Positions 5,226 to 12,999 of a DNA stretch of 12,999 nucleotides are shown one piece after another. Numbering within the stretch: position 1 is the first letter of the stretch; each line of letters opens with the position of its first letter. A program made the translations under genes and the position numbers. The notes under the pieces were generated by a model, which had not been told where the DNA came from, did no database searches, and was given only the letters and a program-made list of their open reading frames with translations. This stretch comes from Dichloromethanomonas sp964477085 (lineage in GTDB: Bacteria > Bacillota > Desulfitobacteriia > Desulfitobacteriales > Syntrophobotulaceae): NCBI GenBank assembly GCA_964477085.1, contig CAYZDF010000068.1, positions 1-12,999 on the forward strand, in the 5' to 3' direction.

Positions 5226-7451
5226 ATGTTAAATGAATGGCAAGGCTTTTTGGGCGAAAAATGGATGAAAACGATAGACATTAGGGATTTTATTCTCAGT
5301 AATTATCAGCCTTATGACGCAGATGTTTCGTTTCTCTGTGGACCGAGTACCAAAACCTCAAAACTCTGGAACAGATGTTTAGAACTTATGCAGGAAGAAT
5401 ATAACCAGGGCGGTGTACTTGATATTGATACAGACCGTGTTGCTAAGATCACCTCTCATGGCCCTGGCTACATTGATAAAGAGAATGAAGTTATTCTGGG
5501 CATTCAAACCGATGAACCCTTGAAAAGAGGGCTCAATCTCTACGGCGGATACAGAATCTCCAAAGAAGCTTGTCAGGCTTATGGTAAGGATATTCACCCT
5601 GACCTTGAAGCATTTTTTATCGAGCATCGTAAAACTCATAATGATGGGGTTTTCAGCGTTTATCCTGAGGAAATCAAGAAACTGAGAAAATATAAACTCC
5701 TGACAGGACTTCCGGATGGCTATGGTCGCGGCAGAATCATCGGTGATTATAGACGAGTTGCACTTTACGGTGTAGACTTTCTCATCGATCAGAAGAGGCA
5801 GGATCTGGACAATATCTCCTTGGAAATGAGCGAAGATAATATCAGACTGCGTGAAGAAGTCTCAGAACAAATTAAGGCCTTAAAAGATCTAAAGGCCATG
5901 GCTAAATCCTATGGTTTTGATATCTCCCGACCTGCAGCCAACGCCAAGGAAGCTGTCCAGTGGCTCTACCTGGCTTATTTGGCCGTTGTTAAAGAGCAGA
6001 ATGGTGCAGCAATGAGCATTGGCCGCAACACAGCCTTCCTGGATATCTTTATTCAGCGGGATTTACAGAACGAAGTGATCACCGAAAGTGAAGCACAAGA
6101 ATTGATCGATCAGTTCATCATTAAGCTGCGAATGGCCAGAGAGCTTCGCACCCCTGAATACAATCAGCTTTTTGCGGGGGATCCGCTTTGGATTACCGAA
6201 GTTCTTGGCGGTACTGCACTGGATGGACAGCATATGGTAACAAAAACTGCTTTCAGATATCTAAACAGTCTGAACAATCTGGGTACAGCCCCGGAGCCAA
6301 ATATCACTATCATCTGGTCAGAGAAACTGCCAGATAACTTTAAATCTTTTTGTTCTGAACTAGCTATCAAGACCAGTGCGATTCAGTTTGAAAACGATGA
6401 TCTCTTAAAAGACTATTATGGGGATGATTATGGAATCGCCTGCTGTGTCTCTCCGATGCGTTTGGGTAAAGAAATGCAATTTTTTGGTGCCAGATGTAAT
6501 ATAGCTAAACTTCTTCTCGTTGCTCTTAACGGAGGGAAAGATGAACTGACTGGTGTTCAGATCCTCCCTGAAATTGAGGTCTACCCAGATAAAGTACTGG
6601 ATTTTGAAGAGGTCTTTACCCGTTTTAAATTCTACCTCGATATTCTCAGCAAGTATTACGTCAATGCCTTGAACATCATTCACTATATGCACGACAAATA
6701 CGATTATGAAAGAATGGAAATGTCCTTACACGATACGCATGTTGTCCGCACAATGGCGTTTGGTATCGCTGGTCTTTCCGTTCTCGTGGATTCCCTGAGT
6801 GCTATCAAACATGCCAAGGTTACTCCCATTTTCCGAGATGGACTTATCGTTGATTTTAAAATCGATGGAACCTACCCTTCCTATGGCAATGACTTGGATG
6901 AAGCAGATGGTATCACCAAAGACATTACCAAACTGACCATCGGCAGCTTGCAAAAGTATAAAACCTACCGTGATGCCATCCATACCCTGTCTGTGTTAAC
7001 TATTACTTCCAATGTTGTCTATGGGAAGCATACTGGCAACACACCGGATGGCAGAAGATCTGGTACCCCCTTTGCTCCTGGAGCTAACCCCGTTAACGGT
7101 CGTGATATCTCAGGTGTTATCGCTTCGATGAACTCCGTATGCAAGATTCCTTACGATTATTGCCGAGATGGGATATCTTACACCGTTACCTTAACCCCAG
7201 GATTATTGGGAAAAGAAGAAAACGCAAGGGTAGTTGTCCTCAAGGATCTCTTGGATGGTTTCTTCCAGTCTGGTGGTTATCATCTCAATGTGAACGTCTT
7301 AAGACGGGAGGACCTGATTAAAGCGATGGATAATCCTACTCAATACCCGAATCTCACGGTACGCGTCTCCGGTTATGCTGTAAGGTTTAATTCCTTAACC
7401 AGAGAACAACAGCTCGATGTTATAAGCAGAACATTTCACTCTACTCTTTAG
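5226..7451 (+). CDS. pflB: Pyruvate formate-lyase (formate C-acetyltransferase)
   Basis: A glycyl-radical enzyme that converts pyruvate and CoA to acetyl-CoA and formate under anaerobic conditions. From the ATG at 5226 the protein has 741 residues, normal for the family. The N-terminus (WQGFLGEKW, IDIRDFILSNYQPYD) matches the E. coli PflB pattern. GLPDGYGRGRIIGDYRRVALYG is at about 161-182, the catalytic cysteine pair C406-C407 is in IACCVSPM, and the radical glycine G716 is in RVSGYAVRFNSLT. The double cysteine and this overall match separate it from choline, glycerol or benzylsuccinate lyases. The frame stays open upstream to a TTG at 5172, but that lies in the riboswitch region; AGGAGG is 12 bases before 5226. 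pflA follows after 14 bases. Control by the ZTP riboswitch is expected. Confidence 0.96.
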   Translation: MLNEWQGFLGEKWMKTIDIRDFILSNYQPYDADVSFLCGPSTKTSKLWNRCLELMQEEYNQGGVLDIDTDRVAKITSHGPGYIDKENEVILGIQTDEPLKRGLNLYGGYRISKEACQAYGKDIHPDLEAFFIEHRKTHNDGVFSVYPEEIKKLRKYKLLTGLPDGYGRGRIIGDYRRVALYGVDFLIDQKRQDLDNISLEMSEDNIRLREEVSEQIKALKDLKAMAKSYGFDISRPAANAKEAVQWLYLAYLAVVKEQNGAAMSIGRNTAFLDIFIQRDLQNEVITESEAQELIDQFIIKLRMARELRTPEYNQLFAGDPLWITEVLGGTALDGQHMVTKTAFRYLNSLNNLGTAPEPNITIIWSEKLPDNFKSFCSELAIKTSAIQFENDDLLKDYYGDDYGIACCVSPMRLGKEMQFFGARCNIAKLLLVALNGGKDELTGVQILPEIEVYPDKVLDFEEVFTRFKFYLDILSKYYVNALNIIHYMHDKYDYERMEMSLHDTHVVRTMAFGIAGLSVLVDSLSAIKHAKVTPIFRDGLIVDFKIDGTYPSYGNDLDEADGITKDITKLTIGSLQKYKTYRDAIHTLSVLTITSNVVYGKHTGNTPDGRRSGTPFAPGANPVNGRDISGVIASMNSVCKIPYDYCRDGISYTVTLTPGLLGKEENARVVVLKDLLDGFFQSGGYHLNVNVLRREDLIKAMDNPTQYPNLTVRVSGYAVRFNSLTREQQLDVISRTFHSTL

Positions 7452-7465
7452 GGAGGTGGTTAATC

Positions 7466-8194
7466 ATGAAAGGATATTTACATTCGATCGAGTCCTTTTC
7501 AGCTCTTGACGGGCCGGGTATCCGTAGTGTTGTCTTCCTCCAAGGTTGCCCACTGCGATGTGTGTACTGTCATAATCCTGAGAGCTGGAAGCTGGAAGAT
7601 GGAACCCTCACAGACAGCTCAGAAATCATCGAACGTGTCAGCAAAAACCTGAAATACATCGGGCGAAACGGCGGTGTTACCATTTCCGGGGGAGAGCCAA
7701 CTTACCAAATCGACTTTCTACGAGATATCCTTAAGGGTTTTAAAGCCATAGGACTTCATACAGCAGTGGATACATCGGGCTATGTCAGAATTGAAGATGT
7801 TAACACGATTATGGATGATACCGATCTTTTCATTGTTGATATCAAGCATATGGATCCAACTGTTTGCACAACGATCACAGGGAAAACGAATTACAAAGCT
7901 TTTGATCTGCTCGAACATCTTCAGACTGCCAAAAAAGAGACCTGGATAAGGAGTGTCCTTCTTCCAGGCTTGACTGATCAAGAAGATTATATTAAGAACA
8001 TCTGCAGCTACGTCAAATCCTTGGAAAATGTCACACGCTTTGAACTATTGCCTTGTCACAATCTTGCCGACAACAAATATAAGAACCTGGGAATACCGAA
8101 TAAGAATCCGTATTTAGCCAAATATGATTATAAAACGCTTCATATGATTCATAATCGATACAATGAGTATTTTGGTGAAAGGGTTATTATCTAG
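7466..8194 (+). CDS. pflA: Pyruvate formate-lyase-activating enzyme (radical SAM)
   Basis: This 242-residue radical SAM enzyme uses a [4Fe-4S] cluster and S-adenosylmethionine to remove a hydrogen from the glycine of PflB. The cluster motif CX3CX2C is C28-PLR-C32-VY-C35. DGPGIR is at 15-20 and the SAM-contact motif GGEP at 75-78, in VTISGGEP. There is no added ferredoxin domain, which separates it from activases of choline- or glycerol-type glycyl-radical enzymes and supports pairing with PflB. It starts 14 bases after the pflB stop with GGGAGGTGG before the ATG, so both are on one transcript. Confidence 0.95.
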   Translation: MKGYLHSIESFSALDGPGIRSVVFLQGCPLRCVYCHNPESWKLEDGTLTDSSEIIERVSKNLKYIGRNGGVTISGGEPTYQIDFLRDILKGFKAIGLHTAVDTSGYVRIEDVNTIMDDTDLFIVDIKHMDPTVCTTITGKTNYKAFDLLEHLQTAKKETWIRSVLLPGLTDQEDYIKNICSYVKSLENVTRFELLPCHNLADNKYKNLGIPNKNPYLAKYDYKTLHMIHNRYNEYFGERVII

Positions 8195-8291
8195 TCCTAG
8201 GCAAGAGTAAATGGATAGTTTTATTTACTATCTAACAAAAAAATAACCAAAGCACAATAACAATAGCCAAAAGATAATAATAGTATCAAAA

Positions 8292-8309
8292 AGGAGCACT
8301 AGTGCTCCT
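8292..8309. terminator. Bidirectional terminator between pflA and the diguanylate cyclase gene
   Basis: AGGAGCACTAGTGCTCCT is a perfect 18-bp palindrome. It is flanked by CAAAAA on the left and CTTTTTG on the right, so each strand has a T-run after the stem. It lies about 100 bases after the pflA stop and 63 bases after the stop of the convergent cyclase gene. It fits a shared terminator for both. Confidence 0.85.
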
Positions 8310-8372
8310 CTTTTTGTTAGATGAACGAGAGTTCTCCGGCCAAGTAGTCTCAAGCTGTATAGAAAATGATTT

Positions 8373-9551
8373 TTATTTTGATACTGGATGATGTGAAACA
8401 GCATTTTTACCGATTCTTTTTGATTTATAGAGTCCTGAATCCGCCATCTCAATCAGTTTTTTCACTGTATCACCATCTTCAGGGAAAGCCGCTACCCCAA
8501 TTGATACAGAAACCTCAGACTCAGAGCTAACCCTTTTACGAAACCGTTCGGCTACAAACATGGCATCTGAAAGCGTCGTTCCCGGAAGCACAATAATAAA
8601 CTCATCTCCCCCATAACGACCAAGCATATCAAACCCCCGAAGATTTCCTTTCGCTAAAGCTGCGATTTTCTTTAGAATCATATCCCCTACGACATGACCT
8701 TGGCTATCATTGATTCCCTTAAAGTTATCCACATCAAAAAGCATGATAGTAAAAGGCTCTTTACTGGGATCATTAACCATCTCCTGAATAATGCTCATGA
8801 TCCCTTTCTTATTATAGGCATCTACCAGAGGATCACGCTGAACCATATTAAGTAAATGTTCATTATGTCTTTCAACCTCTACCAACCTTTTTTTAACATC
8901 ATAAATAACTTTTTTGTTCATATCAGCAAGCTTTGCTTCGGCCTTCTTCATTCTTGCTATTAATGGATCGCGATGTTTCTTAAGGATATAGCTAAATAAT
9001 AACAAGTAAGCCCCAAACTCTCCTGCCACCACTAAAAACAATGGATATTTTGGGAACGCATAATATGTAGCTTGAAAGAGGCCAAGAATCAGTATCCCCC
9101 AGGTTAAAGAAATGTCTCTTTCTTTTATTTTTACTCGTAAGACATAAATCATGAAAGCAATTATAAGGATTAAAATGGCACTTAATAAAAATGGAGAATA
9201 AGAAAAAGCCTCTTGAAAAGGCACCTTCATAATCAAAACGATAGCGAATACCGGAAGGCAAAAGATCAGAATACGTCCAATATCATATAATTGTCTGCTC
9301 CATGAAATAATCGCAAACAAAAAGGCAATTAAGGAAAAGAGATTAAGATGAGTCATGAGCATTTTGCGTATGAATGGCTCTGGATAATACATACATAATA
9401 ACCCTAAAACAAAAGGCGCAAGAAAACTCAACCCGAACAGTTTGGAAAAGGACTTATCCGTTTTGTAGATTAACACACACACAAGTGTCAAAATTGAGAA
9501 ACACAGTACAATCTGCAAAATTGTCAGCTCAGTAATCAAAAAAGAAATCAC
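8373..9551 (-). CDS. Membrane-bound diguanylate cyclase (GGDEF)
   Basis: This 392-residue protein is predicted to make the second messenger c-di-GMP from two GTP. About seven hydrophobic helices occupy residues 6-190 (roughly 6-28, 38-55, 66-84, 92-110, 119-139, 149-165, 170-190), resembling 7TM-type sensor domains. A charged, heptad-like linker follows at about 195-236, then the GGDEF domain. It has the active-site GGDEF at 314-318, metal-binding FDVDNFK at 272-278, and an allosteric I-site RGFD at 305-308, five residues before GGDEF. It therefore looks active and product-inhibited. No EAL domain is present. The start is GTG at 9551, with GAGG about ten bases upstream. The sensed signal is unknown. 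It stands alone between two terminator-bounded units and has no clear link to pfl. Confidence 0.9.
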   Translation of the reverse strand: MISFLITELTILQIVLCFSILTLVCVLIYKTDKSFSKLFGLSFLAPFVLGLLCMYYPEPFIRKMLMTHLNLFSLIAFLFAIISWSRQLYDIGRILIFCLPVFAIVLIMKVPFQEAFSYSPFLLSAILILIIAFMIYVLRVKIKERDISLTWGILILGLFQATYYAFPKYPLFLVVAGEFGAYLLLFSYILKKHRDPLIARMKKAEAKLADMNKKVIYDVKKRLVEVERHNEHLLNMVQRDPLVDAYNKKGIMSIIQEMVNDPSKEPFTIMLFDVDNFKGINDSQGHVVGDMILKKIAALAKGNLRGFDMLGRYGGDEFIIVLPGTTLSDAMFVAERFRKRVSSESEVSVSIGVAAFPEDGDTVKKLIEMADSGLYKSKRIGKNAVSHHPVSK

Positions 9552-9954
9552 AACGTTTCAACCTCATCCATATTTTTTATCCCATATTATGTTCCTGCCT
9601 TGCCGTAAGTAAACACATCTTTGATGTTACACCAATGATTATTCAGTCTTATTATTTTCGACACGAATCGCAAAAACCCTGTAAATTATTCCGGAGGAAT
9701 TTTAGATTATTCGGTGAGAATTAAAGTTGAAATAACTCACTAAAACTCCATCATCGATAAGTATATAGTAAAGCTTTCTTAGTATGCTTCGCCAAGGTTG
9801 TGATCTAATATTTGCTAAAGAAAAAGAACGTCCATGTTAGTGAGTAAGTTGTTGAACCATTAAACAAGTTACAGCTTTCAAAGAATTTTATTTTGAGGTA
9901 AAATATAATTGTTAAAAATGAATTAAATTTTAGAATATAAAGGAGCAGTATAAC
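9552..9954. other. 403-bp divergent intergenic region
   Basis: This region lies between the cyclase gene (minus) and the aminotransferase gene (plus). For the aminotransferase, TATAAT at 9904-9909 is a good -10 but has no good -35. For the cyclase, CATAAT near 9588-9583 on the minus strand with TTTACT upstream is a weak candidate. An imperfect hairpin joins AAGTATAT (9759-9766) with GTATGCTT (9782-9789), and ACTCACTAA (9735-9743) recurs inverted at 9837-9845. I see no gene, and no c-di-GMP riboswitch that I can recognise. Confidence 0.35.
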
Positions 9955-11136
9955 GTGTTTTCAGAAAAAATCGTCGGTAATTTGCAAAGGTCTTCCTGGA
10001 TACGGGCCATGTTTGAAGAGGGTGCCAATCTCGCTAAAATTCATGGAGCAGATAAGGTTTATGACTTCAGCCTAGGGAACCCGTACGCCGAACCCCCACA
10101 AGAAGTGATTGAATCCTTAAAGAAATATGTTTCAGGCGAAATCAAAGGAGTACACCGCTACATGAGCAATGCCGGGTTCCCTGAAGTAAGAGCTAAGATA
10201 GCTGACTCCCTGCAGAAAGAAAGCGGTGAGGAACTCTCAGAAGATAATATCGTCATGACTGTAGGTGCTGCCGGAGGACTGAACGTTCTCTTTAAAGCCC
10301 TTCTAAATCCAGGGGAAGAAGTTATTATTTTCGCACCTTATTTTATTGAGTATAACTTCTATGTCGATAACCATGGGGGTAACGTTGTGATCGTTCCTCC
10401 TGACACAACAACTTTTGAACCCGATCTTAATGCCTTAAAAAGCTTGATCAGTGCCAAGACTAAGGCCATTATTATCAATACGCCGAATAATCCAACGGGT
10501 GTTGTCTATAGTGAGGAGATTCTAAATGGTATCTCCGACATCGTTACGAGAAAAGAGCAGGAATACGGAACTTCAATCTATGTGATCTCCGACCAACCTT
10601 ACGCAGAAATCATCTTTGACGATGTTAAAATGCCCAGTTTGTTATCGATCTTTAAAAACGGCATCATTGTTAATTCCTTCAGCAAATCCTTGGGCTTAGC
10701 TGGTGAAAGAATTGGCTATATAGCAGTAAGCAGCAGGATCAAAGATGTCGACATACTGATCAACGCTTTAGGCTTCTGTAATCGGACACTTGGTTTTGTT
10801 AATGCGCCCGGTTTATTCCAAAAAGTCGTGGGCGATGCCCTGGAAGCTAAGGTTGATATCCAGGACTATTGGCAAAAGCGTGACTTTTTCTACCATAACC
10901 TTACCCGCATTGGTTTTGAATGCGTTAAGCCGCAGGGCGCATTTTACCTATTTCCCAAAGCATTAATTGAAGATGATCAGGAATTTGTGAAAAGGGCAGT
11001 AAAGTATAACCTCTTACTTGTACCTGGAAGAGGTTTCTCTTGTCCAGGTTACTTCAGGATCTCTTATTGTGTCAGTATGGATACCATTGTTAACTCCATC
11101 CCCGCTTTTGAAAAGCTTGCTGAGGAATTTAGGTAA
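9955..11136 (+). CDS. Class I/II pyridoxal-phosphate aminotransferase
   Basis: This 393-residue fold-type I aminotransferase is of the aspartate aminotransferase superfamily. The PLP lysine is K244 in SFSKSLGLAGERIGY, with R252 for the phosphate. NTPNNPTG is at 175-182, with D213 and Y216 (ISDQPYAEI) contacting the cofactor ring. R368 in GYFRISYC fits the substrate carboxylate arginine. The N-terminal region (DFSLGNPYAEPP at 37-48) is typical of the family. The start is GTG with AAGGAG nine bases upstream. It is a single-gene unit with a terminator 57 bases after the stop. The amino-acid substrate (aspartate, alanine, aromatic or other) cannot be fixed from the sequence. Confidence 0.88.
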   Translation: MFSEKIVGNLQRSSWIRAMFEEGANLAKIHGADKVYDFSLGNPYAEPPQEVIESLKKYVSGEIKGVHRYMSNAGFPEVRAKIADSLQKESGEELSEDNIVMTVGAAGGLNVLFKALLNPGEEVIIFAPYFIEYNFYVDNHGGNVVIVPPDTTTFEPDLNALKSLISAKTKAIIINTPNNPTGVVYSEEILNGISDIVTRKEQEYGTSIYVISDQPYAEIIFDDVKMPSLLSIFKNGIIVNSFSKSLGLAGERIGYIAVSSRIKDVDILINALGFCNRTLGFVNAPGLFQKVVGDALEAKVDIQDYWQKRDFFYHNLTRIGFECVKPQGAFYLFPKALIEDDQEFVKRAVKYNLLLVPGRGFSCPGYFRISYCVSMDTIVNSIPAFEKLAEEFR

Positions 11137-11192
11137 GATTTTATATCCCAGCCACCAGTCATTCATCTCAAACATGCCTATAATAAATTCAC

Positions 11193-11217
11193 AAAAGGGA
11201 CGTATACCGTCCCTTTT
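11193..11217. terminator. Terminator between the aminotransferase gene and arsC
   Basis: AAAAGGGACG (11193-11202) pairs perfectly with CGTCCCTTTT (11208-11217) around a TATAC loop. The four T at the end of the stem and the A-run at its start allow function on both strands. It is 57 bases after the aminotransferase stop and about 70 after the arsC stop. Confidence 0.8.
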
Positions 11218-11262
11218 CTGTTATTTCTGATACTACCCGGTTCTAATATTACATTGTCAAAA

Positions 11263-11285
11263 CAATTTACCTCTAAAGAGAATTG
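11263..11285 (-). terminator. Possible weak terminator just after arsC
   Basis: On the minus strand, two short stems (CAATT/AATTG and CTCT/AGAG) form one hairpin with an internal loop, followed by TTTTG. It lies directly behind the arsC stop. It is weaker than the stem at 11193-11217 and may simply be chance in AT-rich DNA. Confidence 0.35.
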
Positions 11286-11287
11286 CT

Positions 11288-11692
11288 TTAACTGATTTGA
11301 CCGGACTTAATTTTCTCAATGAGCTCCATCATCTTTTCCTTAATGGTATCTCTTGTCTTTCTAAAATCCCCAATGGGTTTACCCACCGGATCTTCCAGGC
11401 CCCAGTCTTCCATATATTTATTCGGTATAAATGGACACTGGACACCGCAGCCCATTGTGATCAGGATATCAATCTTATCGGGAATATCTCCTAAGAGTTT
11501 AGGGTAATGAGGTTTTAGATCAATCCCTTCTTCTTCCATAACTAAGACTGCATTAGGATTGACCTGATCAGTAGGATGGGTGCCTGCACTATGTGCTTCC
11601 AGAATCTCTGAACCGAGGTGTTTGGCATAGCCTTCTGCCATTTGGCTGCGACAAGAATTTCCTGTACAGACAAATGCGACGCGGTATTTCAT
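11288..11692 (-). CDS. arsC: Arsenate reductase, thioredoxin-type (low-MW phosphatase fold)
   Basis: This 134-residue cytoplasmic enzyme reduces arsenate to arsenite by a cysteine relay fed by thioredoxin. The phosphatase-like loop is C9-TGNSC-R15-S. Relay cysteines C82 and C86 are in TMGCGVQCP, and the general acid region is EDPVGKP with D102. The CX3C spacing of the relay pair is shorter than in the plasmid pI258 enzyme but suits the related bacterial subgroup with GCGxxCP. The start ATG has AAGGAGG upstream. It follows acr3 by 12 bases, so the two form one operon. A plain protein tyrosine phosphatase is unlikely given the relay cysteines. Confidence 0.93.
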   Translation of the reverse strand: MKYRVAFVCTGNSCRSQMAEGYAKHLGSEILEAHSAGTHPTDQVNPNAVLVMEEEGIDLKPHYPKLLGDIPDKIDILITMGCGVQCPFIPNKYMEDWGLEDPVGKPIGDFRKTRDTIKEKMMELIEKIKSGQIS

Positions 11693-11704
11693 AATTACTC
11701 CTCC

Positions 11705-12781
11705 TTAAGTGAATGTGGATATGGGAAATCCGTTTTCGTCAAAGTACTTAACCCTGAATCTCAAAGCTGTGTTCACAAGGGCAATCATGACCGGCACTTC
11801 GATGAGTGGTCCGATTACCGCTGCGAAAGCCTGCCCTGATCCAATCCCGAATACGGCAACAGCGACCGCAAGCTCAAAATTATTACTCGCTGCCGTAAAA
11901 GCCAGGGTTGTGGTATGCTCATACTTAAATCCGCCATACCAGGACATAAAAAAGCTGATAAAGAACATAAGCCCGAAGTAAATCAGGAGCGGGATGGATA
12001 TCCTGATGACATCCAGAGGAAGATTGATAATATGTTCCCCTTTAAGGGTGAACATGACAACGATCGTGAAGAGTAAGGCGATAAGTGCAATTGGTGAGAT
12101 TTTGGGAATGAACGTTTTCTCATACCATTCAAGCCCTCTATTTCTTACCAGGATAACTCTCGAAAGAAACCCTGCCACAAATGGAATACCCAGATAGATC
12201 AAGACGCTTTGAGCAACATCCCAAATAGAAATATCGACTATGGTTCCACCCCAGGAGAGGCCTAAGAGCTTTGGAATGTAAGTTATAAAGATAAAGATGT
12301 ATAAAGAATAGAATAATATCTGGAATACTGAATTCAGAGCGACGAGTGCGGCACAGTGTTCGCTGTCTCCTTTGGCCAGAGAATTCCAGAGGATAACCAT
12401 GGCGATACAACGGGCTAATCCGATAATGATAATCCCTATGGCGTATTCCGGTTTGTCCGGAAGAAATACAATAGCCAGGATGAACATCAGAATGGGACCA
12501 ATAATCCAGTTCTGAATGAGAGAAAAAGTGAATACTTTTTTGTTTTCTGTTACTTTACCGATTTCCTCGTATTTTACCTTGGCCAGAGGCGGATACATCA
12601 TGAGGATAAGTCCAATTGCTATGGGCCAGGAGATCATTCCATAACTCATGTTGTTTAATGATGCTGCGACCTGTGGGAAGAAGTATCCCGTCAAGAGTCC
12701 GACTCCCATGGCCAGGAATATCCAAAGTGTCAGGAAACGGTCTAGAAACGATAGATTGATCTTTGATTGAGTTTTAGGCAT
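11705..12781 (-). CDS. acr3: Arsenite efflux permease Acr3
   Basis: This 358-residue membrane protein has about ten hydrophobic helices and belongs to the ACR3 (bile/arsenite/riboflavin transporter) family. It exports arsenite, the product of ArsC. Diagnostic features are C125 in GLARCIAMV, the conserved functional cysteine of the family, and E328 in GPLIEVPVMIALVN; other signatures are LIQNWIIGP at about 88-96 and AFTAASNNFELAVAVA at about 294-309. The unrelated ArsB family lacks these. AAGGA lies eight bases before the ATG. It is the first gene of the acr3-arsC operon. No arsR is seen in the window, although an ArsR-like box lies upstream. Confidence 0.94.
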   Translation of the reverse strand: MPKTQSKINLSFLDRFLTLWIFLAMGVGLLTGYFFPQVAASLNNMSYGMISWPIAIGLILMMYPPLAKVKYEEIGKVTENKKVFTFSLIQNWIIGPILMFILAIVFLPDKPEYAIGIIIIGLARCIAMVILWNSLAKGDSEHCAALVALNSVFQILFYSLYIFIFITYIPKLLGLSWGGTIVDISIWDVAQSVLIYLGIPFVAGFLSRVILVRNRGLEWYEKTFIPKISPIALIALLFTIVVMFTLKGEHIINLPLDVIRISIPLLIYFGLMFFISFFMSWYGGFKYEHTTTLAFTAASNNFELAVAVAVFGIGSGQAFAAVIGPLIEVPVMIALVNTALRFRVKYFDENGFPISTFT

Positions 12782-12909
12782 TTTTTCAGTCCTTTCTTAC
12801 TTAGCTATAATTTCAATAACGCCTAATAGGACGCATTATCCAGCAAGAGCTAATTTGTCACTATAGTTTACCCGTTATCACACCTCTTACGCATATGGAC
12901 CTTTTTCAC

Positions 12910-12925
12910 ATCAATTTATTTTGAT
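12910..12925 (-). promoter_or_regulatory. Possible ArsR-type operator upstream of acr3
   Basis: ATCAA and TTGAT form an inverted repeat with a 6-bp spacer, the half-sites and spacing common in ArsR/SmtB-family ars operators. It lies about 130 bases upstream of acr3 and just downstream of a TATAAT on the minus strand. Arsenite-relieved repression is likely, but arsR itself would be outside the window. Confidence 0.5.
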
Positions 12926-12942
12926 ATGATTAAATAAAAAAG

Positions 12943-12971
12943 ATTATAACTCAACTTTCCCACTTGGAAAA
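12943..12971 (-). promoter_or_regulatory. Candidate acr3-arsC promoter overlapping the right inverted repeat
   Basis: On the minus strand TATAAT (12948-12943) is preceded, at a 17-bp spacing, by TTTTCC (12971-12966), a poor -35. The predicted start near 12936 puts the ArsR-like box at about +11 to +26. Most of the candidate lies inside the terminal repeat. The left copy of the repeat has an extra A and lacks the perfect TATAAT. Other weak -10 boxes exist nearer the gene. Confidence 0.35.
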
Positions 12972-12999
12972 CTTATATTTTTAAATATCTTATAGATAC
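12947..12999 (-). repeat. Right copy of the 53-bp inverted repeat
   Basis: Exact reverse complement of 3-55, ending at the last base of the window. It lies in the upstream region of acr3, not in a gene. The same two short hairpins are present. No transposase or integrase gene lies between the copies, so nothing here shows that they mobilise the segment on their own. Confidence 0.9.

Noticed and set aside
9735..9845. A 9-bp inverted repeat (ACTCACTAA/TTAGTGAGT) about 90 bp apart, considered as a tiny mobile element
   Set aside because: The match does not extend on either side, there are no flanking duplications, and nine bases in AT-rich intergenic DNA can occur by chance.
9552..9954. A c-di-GMP riboswitch near the diguanylate cyclase gene
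   Set aside because: I could not find the conserved aptamer core or its paired stems on either strand.
1..12999. CRISPR arrays, tRNA or rRNA genes, and transposase genes
   Set aside because: No regularly spaced direct repeats, cloverleaf signatures, rRNA-like segments or transposase-like proteins were seen.

Overview
The window reads as a piece of a low-GC, anaerobic Firmicute (Clostridia). The best fit by gene content is the Peptococcaceae/Desulfitobacteriaceae (Desulfitobacterium, Desulfosporosinus, Dehalobacter), but this is inference and not a taxonomic assignment. Reasons: an oxygen-sensitive glycyl-radical enzyme (PflB) with its activase, a ZTP/pfl riboswitch in front of it, iron-sulfur MinD-type ATPases with NifX-like proteins (an anaerobe-associated set), strong AGGAGG-type ribosome binding sites and AT-rich spacers.

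Layout. (1) 71-3461, minus strand: a five-gene operon transcribed right to left: an Mrp/NBP35 ATPase, a NifX-like protein, two MinD-type ATPases each with an inserted two-cluster ferredoxin domain, and a second NifX-like protein with a Cys/His tail. Its promoter (TTGACA, 16 bp, TATAAT) is followed two bases later by a perfect 20-bp palindrome over the expected transcription start, so a dedicated repressor is likely. The composition resembles the 'orange protein' (ORP) gene sets of Desulfovibrio. (2) 3607-4674, minus strand: a cysteine synthase-family PLP enzyme with a Cys-containing C-terminal extension and its own terminator. (3) 5008-8194, plus strand: a fully consensus promoter, a leader hairpin, a ZTP riboswitch, pflB and pflA. 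(4) 8373-9551, minus strand: a seven-helix membrane diguanylate cyclase, separated from pflA by a bidirectional terminator. (5) 9955-11136, plus strand: a class I/II aminotransferase. (6) 11288-12781, minus strand: an arsenic resistance pair (acr3 and thioredoxin-type arsC) with an ArsR-like operator but no arsR in the window.

How the genes work together. PflA installs the glycyl radical on PflB, which splits pyruvate to acetyl-CoA and formate. Formate feeds 10-formyl-tetrahydrofolate synthesis, and ZTP is the signal that this pool is low, so the riboswitch makes metabolic sense. ArsC reduces arsenate to arsenite, which Acr3 exports. The Mrp/MinD/NifX set probably builds or carries a metal-sulfur cofactor, but its target is unknown.

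The most unusual structural feature is a perfect 53-bp inverted repeat at the two ends of the window (3-55 and 12947-12999). It encloses the whole gene set and is not obviously part of any gene. It could be the edges of an element, two inverted copies of a small dispersed repeat, or the reason an assembly stopped there.
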